A stretch of 64,000 nt of DNA. Origin: Bacillota bacterium (GTDB lineage: Bacteria > Bacillota > Clostridia > Acetivibrionales > DSM-1351). Numbering within the stretch: the stretch's first letter is position 1; each line of letters opens with the position of its first letter. The stretch is from positions 1 to 64,000 of the forward strand of contig JAEYHZ010000030.1 of NCBI GenBank assembly GCA_023409265.1, read 5' to 3'. The notes under the pieces are model-generated. The model had not been told where the DNA came from. It ran no database searches and saw only the letters and a list, made by a program, of their open reading frames with translations. Position numbers and translations under genes: made by a program. Positions 42,938-51,805 of this stretch are shown here, piece by piece.

Positions 42938-44173
42938 GTGTCTGATGTTATTGTAGGCGTAGATATAGGTACTACAAAAGTATGTACTGTTATTGGAAAA
43001 ACAAACCATACAGGTGAAGTAGAAATTTTAGGCAAAGGAATGGAAAGCTGTTCCGGTATCAAAAAGGGAATTATCGTTGACATCGATGCTACCTCCTCCT
43101 CCATACAAAATTCTGTCAGAAAAGCAGAAGCACAATCAGAGATGAAGGTTGTTTCAGCATATGTGAACATATCAGGTCTTCATGTAGATATAATCAATCA
43201 CAAGACATTTACAAATATAATGAGTGACTCAAAGGAAATTTCAAAGCATGACGTAGAGAAACTCCTTTATTCGGCAGGAACTTTAACTATTCCCGAAGAC
43301 AGTGAAATTATAGATGTTGTTCCAAGACAATTTATTGTTGATGGCTATGATGGAATAAATGATCCGGTTGGAATGAAGGGAACAAGGCTTGAAGGGGATT
43401 TTGACGTTGTTATCGGAAAAATAATTTCAGTACAAAACATAGTAAGAAGTATGGAAAAAGCCGGCATCAGGGTGGACGGACTTATAGCAGAAGGTTTTGC
43501 TTCAGGGGAATGTATTCTCCTGTCTGATGAGAAGGATATGGGAGTCATACTTATAGACGTTGGTGGCGGAACTACTGAAGTCAGTGTTTTCAAGGATGAA
43601 AAGCTTGTAATGAACAAGTGTCTGCCTGTTGGTGGGGATCATATAACAAATGATTTATCCATAGCATTGAAAATGACCTATGCGGAATCGGAAAAAATTA
43701 AACGGCAATTCCAGTTGGCTTTAACAACTCTTATTAAAAATGATCAGGAAATTACGGTTAACGATTTAAGTGAAAGCTTCAAGAAGAATATCAAGGTTTC
43801 TGATGCAATTGAAGTAATTGAGGCAAGAGTTTATGAGATCCTTAGCCTTTGCAAGGACATGATAAATAAGAACTGTCCCGGAAATTACGGTGCAGGTGTG
43901 GTTCTGTCAGGGAATGGTGTTTCAACACTTGATGGTGCCATGCAGATAGCTTATGAGATTTTTGATATTCCTGTAAGGGTGGCTTCTTCCAAAGTCAGAA
44001 ATATACAGACACTTGAATACTGTACTGCAGCAGGGATGGTCAAGTATATAGCCAGACAGGACAAGGAAGCCAGCACCATCAGTATAAAAAGTATTCCAAA
44101 ATCAAACAAAAAGGTCAAGGAAAGGACTTTCCTGAAAAAAGCCATAAATGCATTAAAGGAATTTTTTTATTAG
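42938..44173 (+). CDS. ftsA: Cell division protein FtsA
   Basis: Actin-like membrane tether of the FtsZ ring, 411 residues. The ATPase motifs are visible as VGVDIGTTKVCTVIG (phosphate 1), MGVILIDVGGGTTEVSVF (phosphate 2) and GAGVVLSGNGVSTLDG (adenosine). The C-terminus KERTFLKKAINALKEFFY is the expected amphipathic membrane-targeting helix. The start is GTG 42938 with GGGGGG upstream. A hairpin overlaps the stop codon (TTAGGCAA at 44170 with TTGCCTAA at 44191), perhaps a weak terminator before ftsZ. Confidence 0.95.
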   Translation: MSDVIVGVDIGTTKVCTVIGKTNHTGEVEILGKGMESCSGIKKGIIVDIDATSSSIQNSVRKAEAQSEMKVVSAYVNISGLHVDIINHKTFTNIMSDSKEISKHDVEKLLYSAGTLTIPEDSEIIDVVPRQFIVDGYDGINDPVGMKGTRLEGDFDVVIGKIISVQNIVRSMEKAGIRVDGLIAEGFASGECILLSDEKDMGVILIDVGGGTTEVSVFKDEKLVMNKCLPVGGDHITNDLSIALKMTYAESEKIKRQFQLALTTLIKNDQEITVNDLSESFKKNIKVSDAIEVIEARVYEILSLCKDMINKNCPGNYGAGVVLSGNGVSTLDGAMQIAYEIFDIPVRVASSKVRNIQTLEYCTAAGMVKYIARQDKEASTISIKSIPKSNKKVKERTFLKKAINALKEFFY

Positions 44174-44323
44174 GCAATATAAATCAAAACTTGCCTAATT
44201 TAGTTTTATAATATATTATAATTAGTGTGTGTTTTTATAACCATTTTAGAGTTTACTAGTTAAGTTAATATACACAGGTATACAATTCAAGTCTAATTTA
44301 CCAATGCTAAAGGGGGATTTACT

Positions 44324-45451
44324 TTGCTAGATTTTGAGATTGATATGGATCATTTTGCCCAGATAAAAGTAGTAGGCTGTGGCGGCGGAGGAAATAATGC
44401 TGTTAACAGGATGATTGATGCAGGACTTAGAGGTGTTGATTTTATTGCTATAAATACAGATAAGCAGGCTTTGTTTTTATCAAAGGCCAATACCAAGATT
44501 CAAATTGGTGATAAGCTTACTAAAGGTCTTGGTGCAGGTGCAAATCCTGATATCGGGGAAAAAGCGGCAAATGAAAGCAGAGATGAAATCGCTCAGGCTA
44601 TAAAAGGTGCGGACATGGTGTTTGTTACCGCAGGTATGGGTGGCGGAACCGGAACAGGTGCTGCACCTGTAGTGGCTCAGCTCGCAAGAGAAATGGGTAT
44701 ATTGACAGTCGCTGTTGTCACAAAGCCTTTTATGTTTGAAAGCAGAACACGTATGCAGCATGCTGAAAGAGGAATAGAAAACCTGAAGAATTCAGTTGAT
44801 TCATTGGTAACAATCCCTAACGACAGGTTGCTTCAGGTTGTTGAGAAGCGTACAACTATGGTGGAAGCCTTTAGAATGGCAGATGATATTCTTCGTCAGG
44901 GTGTTCAGGGTATTTCGGATTTGATTGCAGTTCCCGGTTTGGTAAACCTTGACTTTGCCGATGTTAAGACAATTATGCTAAGCTCCGGTCTGGCCCATAT
45001 GGGTATAGGAAGAGCTAACGGCGAAAGCAGGGCAGAGGATGCAGCAAGACAGGCAATCCACAGTCCCCTGCTCGAAACCTCCATTGAGGGTGCCAGAAGA
45101 GTACTGGTAAATATAACAGGCGGTCCGGATTTAGGATTGTTTGAGGTTAATACAGCAGCCGAACTGGTTCAGAAGTCGGCAGATCCTGAAGCTAATATTA
45201 TCTTTGGAGCAGTAATAGATGATAATCTCAAGGACGAATTAATGATAACCGTAATAGCTACAGGCTTCGAAAGCAGTCCGGTACTTAAGAAGTTTGACAA
45301 GCCTGCTGAAAAGAAGGTTACTCCTGCAGTTCCTGTACATGACAGCAGCAGCTATGCAGCAGCAACTACTGAAAAGAACGTATCAAGCAGTTCGTCTTCA
45401 GATAATGAGCTGGATATTCCCACCTTCTTGAGAAGAAACAGATTTAAATAA
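44324..45451 (+). CDS. ftsZ: Cell division protein FtsZ
   Basis: Tubulin-like GTPase that forms the division ring, 375 residues. VVGCGGGGNNAVNRMI, the tubulin signature GMGGGTGTGAAPV, the T7 synergy loop NLDFADVKTIM and the C-terminal peptide ELDIPTFLRRN (which binds FtsA) are all present. A Ser/Ala-rich linker precedes the tail. The start is TTG 44324, with AAAGGGGG 7 nt upstream; FtsA and FtsZ thus both use non-ATG starts. A strong terminator follows. Confidence 0.97.
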   Translation: MLDFEIDMDHFAQIKVVGCGGGGNNAVNRMIDAGLRGVDFIAINTDKQALFLSKANTKIQIGDKLTKGLGAGANPDIGEKAANESRDEIAQAIKGADMVFVTAGMGGGTGTGAAPVVAQLAREMGILTVAVVTKPFMFESRTRMQHAERGIENLKNSVDSLVTIPNDRLLQVVEKRTTMVEAFRMADDILRQGVQGISDLIAVPGLVNLDFADVKTIMLSSGLAHMGIGRANGESRAEDAARQAIHSPLLETSIEGARRVLVNITGGPDLGLFEVNTAAELVQKSADPEANIIFGAVIDDNLKDELMITVIATGFESSPVLKKFDKPAEKKVTPAVPVHDSSSYAAATTEKNVSSSSSSDNELDIPTFLRRNRFK

Positions 45452-45499
45452 TAGTCGTTCATATAGCTGGCTGTAAAAGTTAAAAAAATTAAAAATAAG

Positions 45500-45547
45500 G
45501 AAGTGCGGCAAACTACAAAAAAGTAGAAAGCTGCACTTCTTTTTTAT
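45500..45547 (+). terminator. Terminator of ftsZ
   Basis: GAAGTGCGGC and GCTGCACTTC form a 10-bp stem with an additional inner ACTAC/GTAG pairing, followed by TTTTTTAT. Confidence 0.85.
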
Positions 45548-45576
45548 GTGCAGCTAAATAGTATTAAAACCAGATT

Positions 45577-45632
45577 TTCAATGGAAATAGCCCCTTGAAA
45601 AATAGGAAGTAATTATTTAACTGTTCCTTAAG
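45577..45632 (+). repeat. Family B remnant after ftsZ
   Basis: GGAAATAGCCCCTTGAAAAA and GGAAGTAATTATTTAAC resemble the right end of the family B elements. It is degenerate and lacks the left end. Confidence 0.45.
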
Positions 45633-45736
45633 TACTTTTTTATTTCGATACGTATTATTATATGGATTCAGGTAACCAATAAAGAAATTCAATGGCAGCT
45701 CAAATCATGCCTAAAGCTAAAAAGGATGGGTAAAAA

Positions 45737-46411
45737 ATGTACAATATTTTTATTGTTGAAGATGACGGTGTAATTTCAGCAGAGATTACAAAACATTTAA
45801 AAAAATGGGGATATAATGTCCGGTGTGCTAATGATTACAACAATGTGGTGGCCGAATTCATCAAGTTTGAGCCCCAGCTGGTGTTAATGGACATCTCCCT
45901 TCCATTTTTCAATGGCTTTTACTGGTGTGCCGAGATAAGAAAGATTTCAAAGGTACCCATAGTGTTCATATCATCAGTCAGCGATAATATGACCATTGTT
46001 ATGGCTGTTAATATGGGTGGGGATGACTTTATAGCAAAACCTTTTGATCTGGAGGTACTCACTGTGAAAGTTCAGGCAGTGTTAAGGCGTACATATGCCT
46101 ATAATGAGCAGTCAGCTTATCAGGAGCACAATGGTGTTCTTTTCAATTCACTGGATGGAACCTTGATGTATCAGAATCAGAAGCTGGAGCTTACAAAAAA
46201 TGAACAGAGAATTATACAGCTTCTTTATGAGAATATAGGAAAAATAGTTACAAGAGAGCAGATTATGAAGCGTCTTTGGGATAATGAGTGCTTTGTTGAC
46301 GATAATACCCTGACCGTCAATATGACCAGATTACGCAGGAAGCTTGAAGATGCATCTATTGAAAACTTTATTCAAACCAAAAAAGGGTTGGGTTATATTA
46401 TTGGGGGTTAA
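45737..46411 (+). CDS. BceR-type response regulator (OmpR family)
   Basis: A 224-residue two-domain regulator. The receiver (VEDDGVISAEI, phospho-Asp in LVLMDISLPFFNG, Lys in FIAKPF) is joined to an OmpR winged helix (LTKNEQRIIQLLYENIGKIV, VNMTRLRRKLED). Context with a BceS-type kinase and a BceAB transporter assigns it to the peptide-antibiotic sensing group. It likely binds the TTACA-N4-TGTAA dyad at 47462. It overlaps no gene; the kinase starts 2 bp after its stop. Confidence 0.93.
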   Translation: MYNIFIVEDDGVISAEITKHLKKWGYNVRCANDYNNVVAEFIKFEPQLVLMDISLPFFNGFYWCAEIRKISKVPIVFISSVSDNMTIVMAVNMGGDDFIAKPFDLEVLTVKVQAVLRRTYAYNEQSAYQEHNGVLFNSLDGTLMYQNQKLELTKNEQRIIQLLYENIGKIVTREQIMKRLWDNECFVDDNTLTVNMTRLRRKLEDASIENFIQTKKGLGYIIGG

Positions 46412-46412
46412 T

Positions 46413-47426
46413 ATGGAGAAGTCCTGGACTAAATTGCTTCCGGCATATATGTGGGATAAAAGGAAAGTTATAATAATGCTTCTGTTTTACCAGCTCATTT
46501 TTTGTACTGTAAACCTGCTTTACCAGTTCGAGAATTTCAGTAAACTCCTTTATGGTGTTTACATCTCCTTATTCGTAAGTTTCTGTTATGGTATATGGGA
46601 TTTCAGAAAATACGCCGTAAGAATGGGCAAACTTCATGAGGCTTATGTAAATCTGGAAAATGTACAGAATATAATGCCTCCACCAGTTGATCTAAAGGAA
46701 GACAATTATCAGGAGATAATCAAACACATTTATAACGAGATGCAGCAGCTGATTTTTAAGGCAAATCTGAAAGAAAGTGAAATGACCGATTACTATACAA
46801 TGTGGGCCCATCAGATTAAAACTCCCATTGCCGCCATGAGACTTATGCTCCAGAATGATGATAAAGAAATCAGTCCTTATGCTATGCAGGAGGAGCTTTT
46901 CAAAATCGAACAATATATTGAAATGGTACTTCATTATCTTAGATTGGAAAGCATGTCATCAGATATGCTTTTGAAGGAGTACGAGCTGAGGGATATTGTA
47001 AATCAGTCGGTAAAACGCAATACAGTACTATTCATAAACAGTAAGCTTTCCTTAACCATTGCCGATTTCAAACACAGAGTGGTAACAGATGAAAAGTGGC
47101 TGTTATTTGTCATAGAACAGCTTATTACCAATGCGGTCAAATACACACCTTCAGGAGCTATTGCAATAAGGTTGGAAAAAAGGGATAGGGGCACCTGGCT
47201 GGTGATAGAAGATACCGGTATCGGCATTAAGGCAGAGGATTTGCCCAGAATATTTGAAAAAGGGTTTACCGGCTATAATGGAAGATTGGATAAAAAGTCA
47301 ACCGGTATTGGCCTTTACCTGTGTAAACAGATTCTGGACAAGTTATCTCACAGAATCGAGGTAACTTCTGAATTGGGTAAGGGCACAAAAGCATGTATAG
47401 ATGTTTCGGAGAGATCCCTAGAGTAA
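46413..47426 (+). CDS. BceS-type sensor histidine kinase
   Basis: A 337-residue intramembrane-sensing kinase. Two adjacent helices near residues 18-60 enclose almost no outer loop, which is the hallmark of this class: the signal is read from the partner transporter. The phospho-acceptor His is in YYTMWAHQIKTPIAAMRL, and ATPase motifs N (EQLITNAVKYTPSG), G1 (IEDTGIGIKAEDLPRIFEKG) and G2 (STGIGLYLCKQIL) follow. GGGGG lies upstream of ATG 46413. Confidence 0.93.
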   Translation: MEKSWTKLLPAYMWDKRKVIIMLLFYQLIFCTVNLLYQFENFSKLLYGVYISLFVSFCYGIWDFRKYAVRMGKLHEAYVNLENVQNIMPPPVDLKEDNYQEIIKHIYNEMQQLIFKANLKESEMTDYYTMWAHQIKTPIAAMRLMLQNDDKEISPYAMQEELFKIEQYIEMVLHYLRLESMSSDMLLKEYELRDIVNQSVKRNTVLFINSKLSLTIADFKHRVVTDEKWLLFVIEQLITNAVKYTPSGAIAIRLEKRDRGTWLVIEDTGIGIKAEDLPRIFEKGFTGYNGRLDKKSTGIGLYLCKQILDKLSHRIEVTSELGKGTKACIDVSERSLE

Positions 47427-47459
47427 ATGTCTATACTCGTATGGCCTTGATTTCTCATT

Positions 47460-47518
47460 CCTTACAAAAGTGTAAGGTTTAGGGTCCAAATGTAAGCCAG
47501 GTCTATGGCAGGCTTACA
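47460..47518 (+). promoter_or_regulatory. Candidate BceR operators upstream of bceA-like gene
   Basis: CTTACAAAAGTGTAAG at 47461-47476 matches the TNACA-N4-TGTAA consensus I recall for BceR-type regulators. A second perfect dyad, TGTAAGCC (47491-47498) and GGCTTACA (47511-47518), follows 13 bp later. Both lie between the kinase and transporter genes, as expected for peptide-induced transporter expression. Confidence 0.7.
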
Positions 47519-47644
47519 CCAGATATTCCATAATAAGAGCAGAAAAGATTTGCTTGAAGGTCTTAAATAACATTTATCTTCAAGCCAACTTTGAATTTAT
47601 GGCCGCAATGAGGCGGAAAGCCATAACATGGCTTAGGAGGTTGA

Positions 47645-48412
47645 ATGGCACTTTTAGAAATAAAAAACGTTAAAAAAATATATACTGCTCGTTTTGGTGC
47701 AAATAAAGTCCAGGCCCTGGACAGTGTTTCCTTTTCAGTTGAAAAAGGAGAATATGTTGCAATAATGGGAGAATCAGGATCAGGTAAAACAACACTGCTT
47801 AATATTCTGGCATCCATTGACAAAGCTACCAGCGGACAGGTTCTTCTGGATGGAAGAGATTTATCAAAAATCAGACAGGGAGAGCTGTCCGCTTTCCGAA
47901 GAGACAATCTGGGTTTCGTTTTTCAGGATTTTAACCTGCTGGATACTTTTTCTCTGCAGGATAATATTTTTCTGCCGCTGGTACTATCGGGGCATTCCTA
48001 TGAAGAAATGCACAGCAGACTGGAACCTTTGGCTAAAAAACTGGGAATTGATCAGCTGCTGCAGAAGTATCCATATGAGGTTTCAGGCGGAGAAAAGCAA
48101 AGAGCAGCAGCGGCTAGAGCACTGATTACAAATCCCAAACTGGTCTTGGCCGATGAGCCTACAGGTGCGCTGGACTCCAAGGCTTCAGCCAGACTGTTGA
48201 AGTTGTTTTCAGATATAAATGAAGAGGGGCAGACAATTTTGATGGTAACTCACAGCATACAGGCTGCAAGCCATGCCGGCAGAGTTCTGTTTATCAAGGA
48301 TGGCTGTGTTTTCAACCAGATATACCGCGCCAATGCCACTAAAGAGGAAATGTTCAAAAAGATAGCTGATACCATGACGGTTTTGCAGGCAGGAGGAACC
48401 TTATATGAGTAA
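47645..48412 (+). CDS. BceA-type ABC transporter ATPase
   Basis: A 255-residue ATP-binding subunit. Walker A is GESGSGKTTLLN, the Q-loop is FVFQDFNLLD, the signature is VSGGEKQRAAAARAL, Walker B is LVLADEPTGALD and the switch His is MVTHS. It powers the large permease encoded next, with which it overlaps by 8 bp. Such transporters both remove lipid II-binding peptides such as bacitracin and signal to the BceS kinase. TTAGGAGG lies 6 nt before ATG 47645. Confidence 0.94.
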   Translation: MALLEIKNVKKIYTARFGANKVQALDSVSFSVEKGEYVAIMGESGSGKTTLLNILASIDKATSGQVLLDGRDLSKIRQGELSAFRRDNLGFVFQDFNLLDTFSLQDNIFLPLVLSGHSYEEMHSRLEPLAKKLGIDQLLQKYPYEVSGGEKQRAAAARALITNPKLVLADEPTGALDSKASARLLKLFSDINEEGQTILMVTHSIQAASHAGRVLFIKDGCVFNQIYRANATKEEMFKKIADTMTVLQAGGTLYE

Positions 48413-50384
48413 GTTGATTCTTCTGCCGCGATTAGCCTTTACAGGTATAAAGAAAAATGGTGCCACATATTTCCCTTATATTTTGGCCGGAATATTTTCT
48501 GTTTTTCTTTTCTTTGTTTTTTCCTCAATTCTGTTTAACGACTTAATGAAGAATATGCCTCACAGTGCTTACTTAATGGTACTTATGGGAATAGGACTCG
48601 TGCTGCTTGGAATTATTTTAATACCTTTTATGCTGTATACAAACAGCTTTCTTATAAAAAGGCGTAAGATGGAGCTTGGGCTTTACAGCATTCTTGGACT
48701 TGAGAAAAAACATATTGCAATTATGATGTTTTTTGAAACCTTATTTATATTCTGTATGGTATTTGCAGGAGGCATTATACTTGGAGTTGTTTTCTCAAAA
48801 CTGCTTTTTCTTGTTTTGCTGAATCTGGCAAGCCTTCCTGTAAGTACAGAGTTTGCATTGAGTTTTAAAGCTTTAAAAATCACAGCTCTTTTTTTTGTAG
48901 GAGTAAATACACTTAATCTGATAGTTAATCTGATTCAGGTCTTCCGTTCAAATCCAAATGATTTGATGAAGGGGGCCAGGTCGGGTGAAAAAGCACCAAA
49001 ACGCTTATGGATATCAGCCTTATTGGGGGTTCTTCTGCTGGGAGCTGGATATATTATAGCCATCAGAACAAAACTGGATGCTAATATCTTTTTAAACTTC
49101 TTTCTTGCTGTATTGCTTGTAATTCTGGGTACCCATTATTTCTTTAAGGCAGGGATTATTGCAGTTTTAAGGATATTAAAAGGCAATAAGAAATTCTATT
49201 ACTACAAACTGAATTATACCACCATTTCCGGGATGCTTTACCGGATGAAGAAAAGTGCGGCCAGTCTGGCGAACATATGTATTTTCAGTACTATGACAAT
49301 CATTACTTTACTCTGTACCATGTCATTATGGTTTGGTACCGACAGTGTGCTGAAATTTCAGTATCCCTTTGATATTCAAGCCAACTTTAAAGTTGCTGAT
49401 TCGAATAGTATAAAATTGTTGGAGACCAAACTGTCGGAGTTATCCGGGAAAACAAAGGTAAATACGAAAGATAAGATAGCTTATAATTATGTTAAAGCCT
49501 CAGTGCACAAAGATGGAGATAAATTCATCAAATTGAAAGGTAATGAAATGCCTTATAATAGAGATGCCATAAAGCTTGTAACATTAAAGTCCTATAATGT
49601 TATCGAAGGTAAGAACGAAAAGCTTGAGGATAAGGAAGTTTTGGTGTATTCTTCAGGCCAGGATTTTGGTTTTGAAAATGTTGTGCTTGGCCAGGAGAAA
49701 TATTCAGTAAAAAAAGAGCTGCAGGAAGCTGTTTTTGAGCTGAAGGCAGCAGCAAACCGCTTCGGCCAGGATTTTTATTTAATTGTGAAAGATGAAAATA
49801 CTGTGAATAACATTTTGAATGAGACAGGCAATTCCGGCAAAACATGGGTTTATTCTGTGCAGTTTAACCTGACAGGTGAAGAGAAGGATAAAAAAGAATT
49901 CTCCAATCTCCTGGTCAAATGGATTAATAACCAGAAAGAGCTCATTTCCTTCAGTAATGGTATCGCAGGACGTGAAGAGACGGTCTCAATGTATGGAGGC
50001 TTATTGTTCCTCGGAATTTTCTTTGGTATTGTGTTCAGCATGTGTCTGGTGTTAATTATGTATTATAAACAGATTACCGAGGGCTACGATGACAGGGATA
50101 ATTTCAGTATAATGCAAAAGGTTGGAATGAGTGATCTTGAGGTCAGGGGTACAATAAAACGCCAAATCCTTCTAGTGTTCTTTCTTCCGCTTTTATTTGC
50201 AGTCTTCCATACAATGGCGGGCTTCGGTATCATATCAGAGCTTTTGAATACACTATTTCTCTTTAATCGAACTTTAATAATAATTACCGCTGTAATTGTT
50301 TCCAGCATTTTCGCAGTGTTATACGGACTTAGTTATATCTTAACCTCCAAAATTTACTATAAACTTGTTAGTCAAATGAATTAG
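48405..50384 (+). CDS. BceB-type ABC transporter permease
   Basis: A 659-residue FtsX-domain permease with ten predicted membrane helices and a large extracellular domain (about residues 315-525) between helices 7 and 8, the layout specific to BceB/MacB-like antimicrobial peptide transporters. FtsX segments are at about 60-185 and 535-650. It senses or dislodges peptide from cell-wall precursors and passes the signal to the BceS-type kinase. It overlaps the ATPase gene by 8 bp. The actual peptide cannot be predicted. Confidence 0.93.
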   Translation: MSKLILLPRLAFTGIKKNGATYFPYILAGIFSVFLFFVFSSILFNDLMKNMPHSAYLMVLMGIGLVLLGIILIPFMLYTNSFLIKRRKMELGLYSILGLEKKHIAIMMFFETLFIFCMVFAGGIILGVVFSKLLFLVLLNLASLPVSTEFALSFKALKITALFFVGVNTLNLIVNLIQVFRSNPNDLMKGARSGEKAPKRLWISALLGVLLLGAGYIIAIRTKLDANIFLNFFLAVLLVILGTHYFFKAGIIAVLRILKGNKKFYYYKLNYTTISGMLYRMKKSAASLANICIFSTMTIITLLCTMSLWFGTDSVLKFQYPFDIQANFKVADSNSIKLLETKLSELSGKTKVNTKDKIAYNYVKASVHKDGDKFIKLKGNEMPYNRDAIKLVTLKSYNVIEGKNEKLEDKEVLVYSSGQDFGFENVVLGQEKYSVKKELQEAVFELKAAANRFGQDFYLIVKDENTVNNILNETGNSGKTWVYSVQFNLTGEEKDKKEFSNLLVKWINNQKELISFSNGIAGREETVSMYGGLLFLGIFFGIVFSMCLVLIMYYKQITEGYDDRDNFSIMQKVGMSDLEVRGTIKRQILLVFFLPLLFAVFHTMAGFGIISELLNTLFLFNRTLIIITAVIVSSIFAVLYGLSYILTSKIYYKLVSQMN

Positions 50385-50438
50385 AAGTTGAGTTATTTGT
50401 CTCTATCACTATAATCTATAAACATAAAAAAAGAAAAG

Positions 50439-50478
50439 CCTGAAATAAGCATTAATACCGCTTGTATCAGGTTTTTTT
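50439..50478 (+). terminator. Terminator of bce module
   Basis: CCTGAAATAAGC and GCTTGTATCAGG form a 12-bp stem with one mismatch, followed by TTTTTTT. The A-run upstream could make it work on both strands. Confidence 0.82.
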
Positions 50479-50510
50479 GTCATACAATATTTCTTTTTCT
50501 ACATTTCTTT

Positions 50511-50543
50511 TTGACAAACTTTTGTAAAGGAACTATGTATAAT
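50511..50543 (+). promoter_or_regulatory. spoIIG-type Spo0A-dependent promoter
   Basis: TTGACA (50511-50516) and TATAAT (50538-50543) are both perfect but 21 bp apart, too far for ordinary sigma-A use. The B. subtilis spoIIG promoter has the same over-long spacing and needs Spo0A~P. TTGACAAA overlapping the -35 fits a 0A box (TTGNCRAA), and TTGTCATA at 50478-50485 is a weaker candidate. The downstream gene is spoIIGA. Confidence 0.65.
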
Positions 50544-50640
50544 TATGAATGAATAAAAAAGCATGGACTAACGATAATGTTATGTATAATTCAAAGGCAT
50601 GCAAGTCTGATTATCTTTTTACTACCCATGTTTTATGACT

Positions 50641-50712
50641 AAGGAATGATTAAATAATAGCTGACTTTCAAGTGAGATGTTTTTGAAAAGACGAGTTATT
50701 ATTTAAGCGTTA
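50641..50712 (+). mobile_element. Family B MITE-like element, short copy
   Basis: Ends GGAATGATTAAATAATAGC and GAGTTATTATTTAAGCGTTACT are inverted, with about 35 bp of interior. It lies in the predicted 5' untranslated region of spoIIGA. Confidence 0.65.
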
Positions 50713-50818
50713 CTAAGGTTGATGTAATAACTTGGCATAAAATCTATGGAAGTTGAATAATAGTAAAGTATAGACATCAGAGGTTTATACGTAAATTGCT
50801 ATTTGTGAGGGATACAAA

Positions 50819-51715
50819 GTGGAAATCTATTTGGATATTCTATTACTCGAAAACTTGGTAATCAATTACCTGATACTTTACGTCACAGCAAAGTTTTCCA
50901 AACTTAGGGTAAGTACACTGCGGTTATTTGCCGGAGCTGCAGTTGGAGCGCTTTATGTAATATTTATAATACTGCAGCCTGTTAAAATATACTATACTAC
51001 ATTTGCAAAAATACTATTATCTTTTTTTATTATTGCAATAACATTTTCGCCGCGAAAAGTGCTGCCATTCTTAAAAACCCTGGTCATCTTTTACATATCA
51101 ACATTTATTTTCGCCGGCGCGGCATTGGCATTCCTGTTTTTCAACCAGCAGGGCGGCTTTGTCAGAAACGGAATTGTTTACGTATTCGGTCAGTCAAAAT
51201 GGAGTCTGATATTTTTCTCTCTAGTGACTGTAGGTATAATTATTAAAATTTTTATGGAGGTTATTCAAAGCAGAATTACCCGGGATAAGCTGCTTATACC
51301 GGTCAAGATAGCTTTTGATAATAGAATAATTGGATTGGCCGCACTGGTGGATACCGGCAATTCCCTGAAGGATCCTCTTACAAACCTGCCTGTTATGGTT
51401 GTGGAGTTCAAGGCATTGGAAGAACTTCTGCCAACAGAGATAAGGAGTATTTTTGAAAACTCTAAGGAAAATGATCTTAATTGTGTAACAGCAACAATTT
51501 CAACATCTAAATGGTTTTCAAGGTTCAGGCTTATTCCCTTTAGCTCGTTAGGAAAAGAAAACGGTATGCTTATAGGTTTCAAACCAGATTTTATTGAGGT
51601 AGGAGAAGAAGAAGAAAAACGTGACATAAAGAATGTAATAGTTGGAATATACAACAGATCCTTATCAAGAAATGAAAAATACAAAGCATTACTTGGACCG
51701 GACTTAGTTGCATAG
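50819..51715 (+). CDS. spoIIGA: Sporulation sigma-E factor processing peptidase
   Basis: Membrane aspartic protease that removes the pro-sequence of SigE in the mother cell. The 298-residue protein has five N-terminal membrane helices (up to about residue 150) and a cytoplasmic protease domain with the catalytic motif LVDTGNSLKDPL, Asp178. It acts after engulfment signals from SpoIIR. The start is GTG 50819 with GAGGG upstream. It is followed after 90 bp by sigE, its substrate, in the conserved spoIIG order. Confidence 0.95.
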   Translation: MEIYLDILLLENLVINYLILYVTAKFSKLRVSTLRLFAGAAVGALYVIFIILQPVKIYYTTFAKILLSFFIIAITFSPRKVLPFLKTLVIFYISTFIFAGAALAFLFFNQQGGFVRNGIVYVFGQSKWSLIFFSLVTVGIIIKIFMEVIQSRITRDKLLIPVKIAFDNRIIGLAALVDTGNSLKDPLTNLPVMVVEFKALEELLPTEIRSIFENSKENDLNCVTATISTSKWFSRFRLIPFSSLGKENGMLIGFKPDFIEVGEEEEKRDIKNVIVGIYNRSLSRNEKYKALLGPDLVA

Positions 51716-51805
51716 CTTGTGGAACAAAGATCAAAAAGCATAATCATTACTGCTTTAGAATTACTTTTGTTCCGAATTTATCTACATTTGAAAGGGGACA
51801 GCCAA

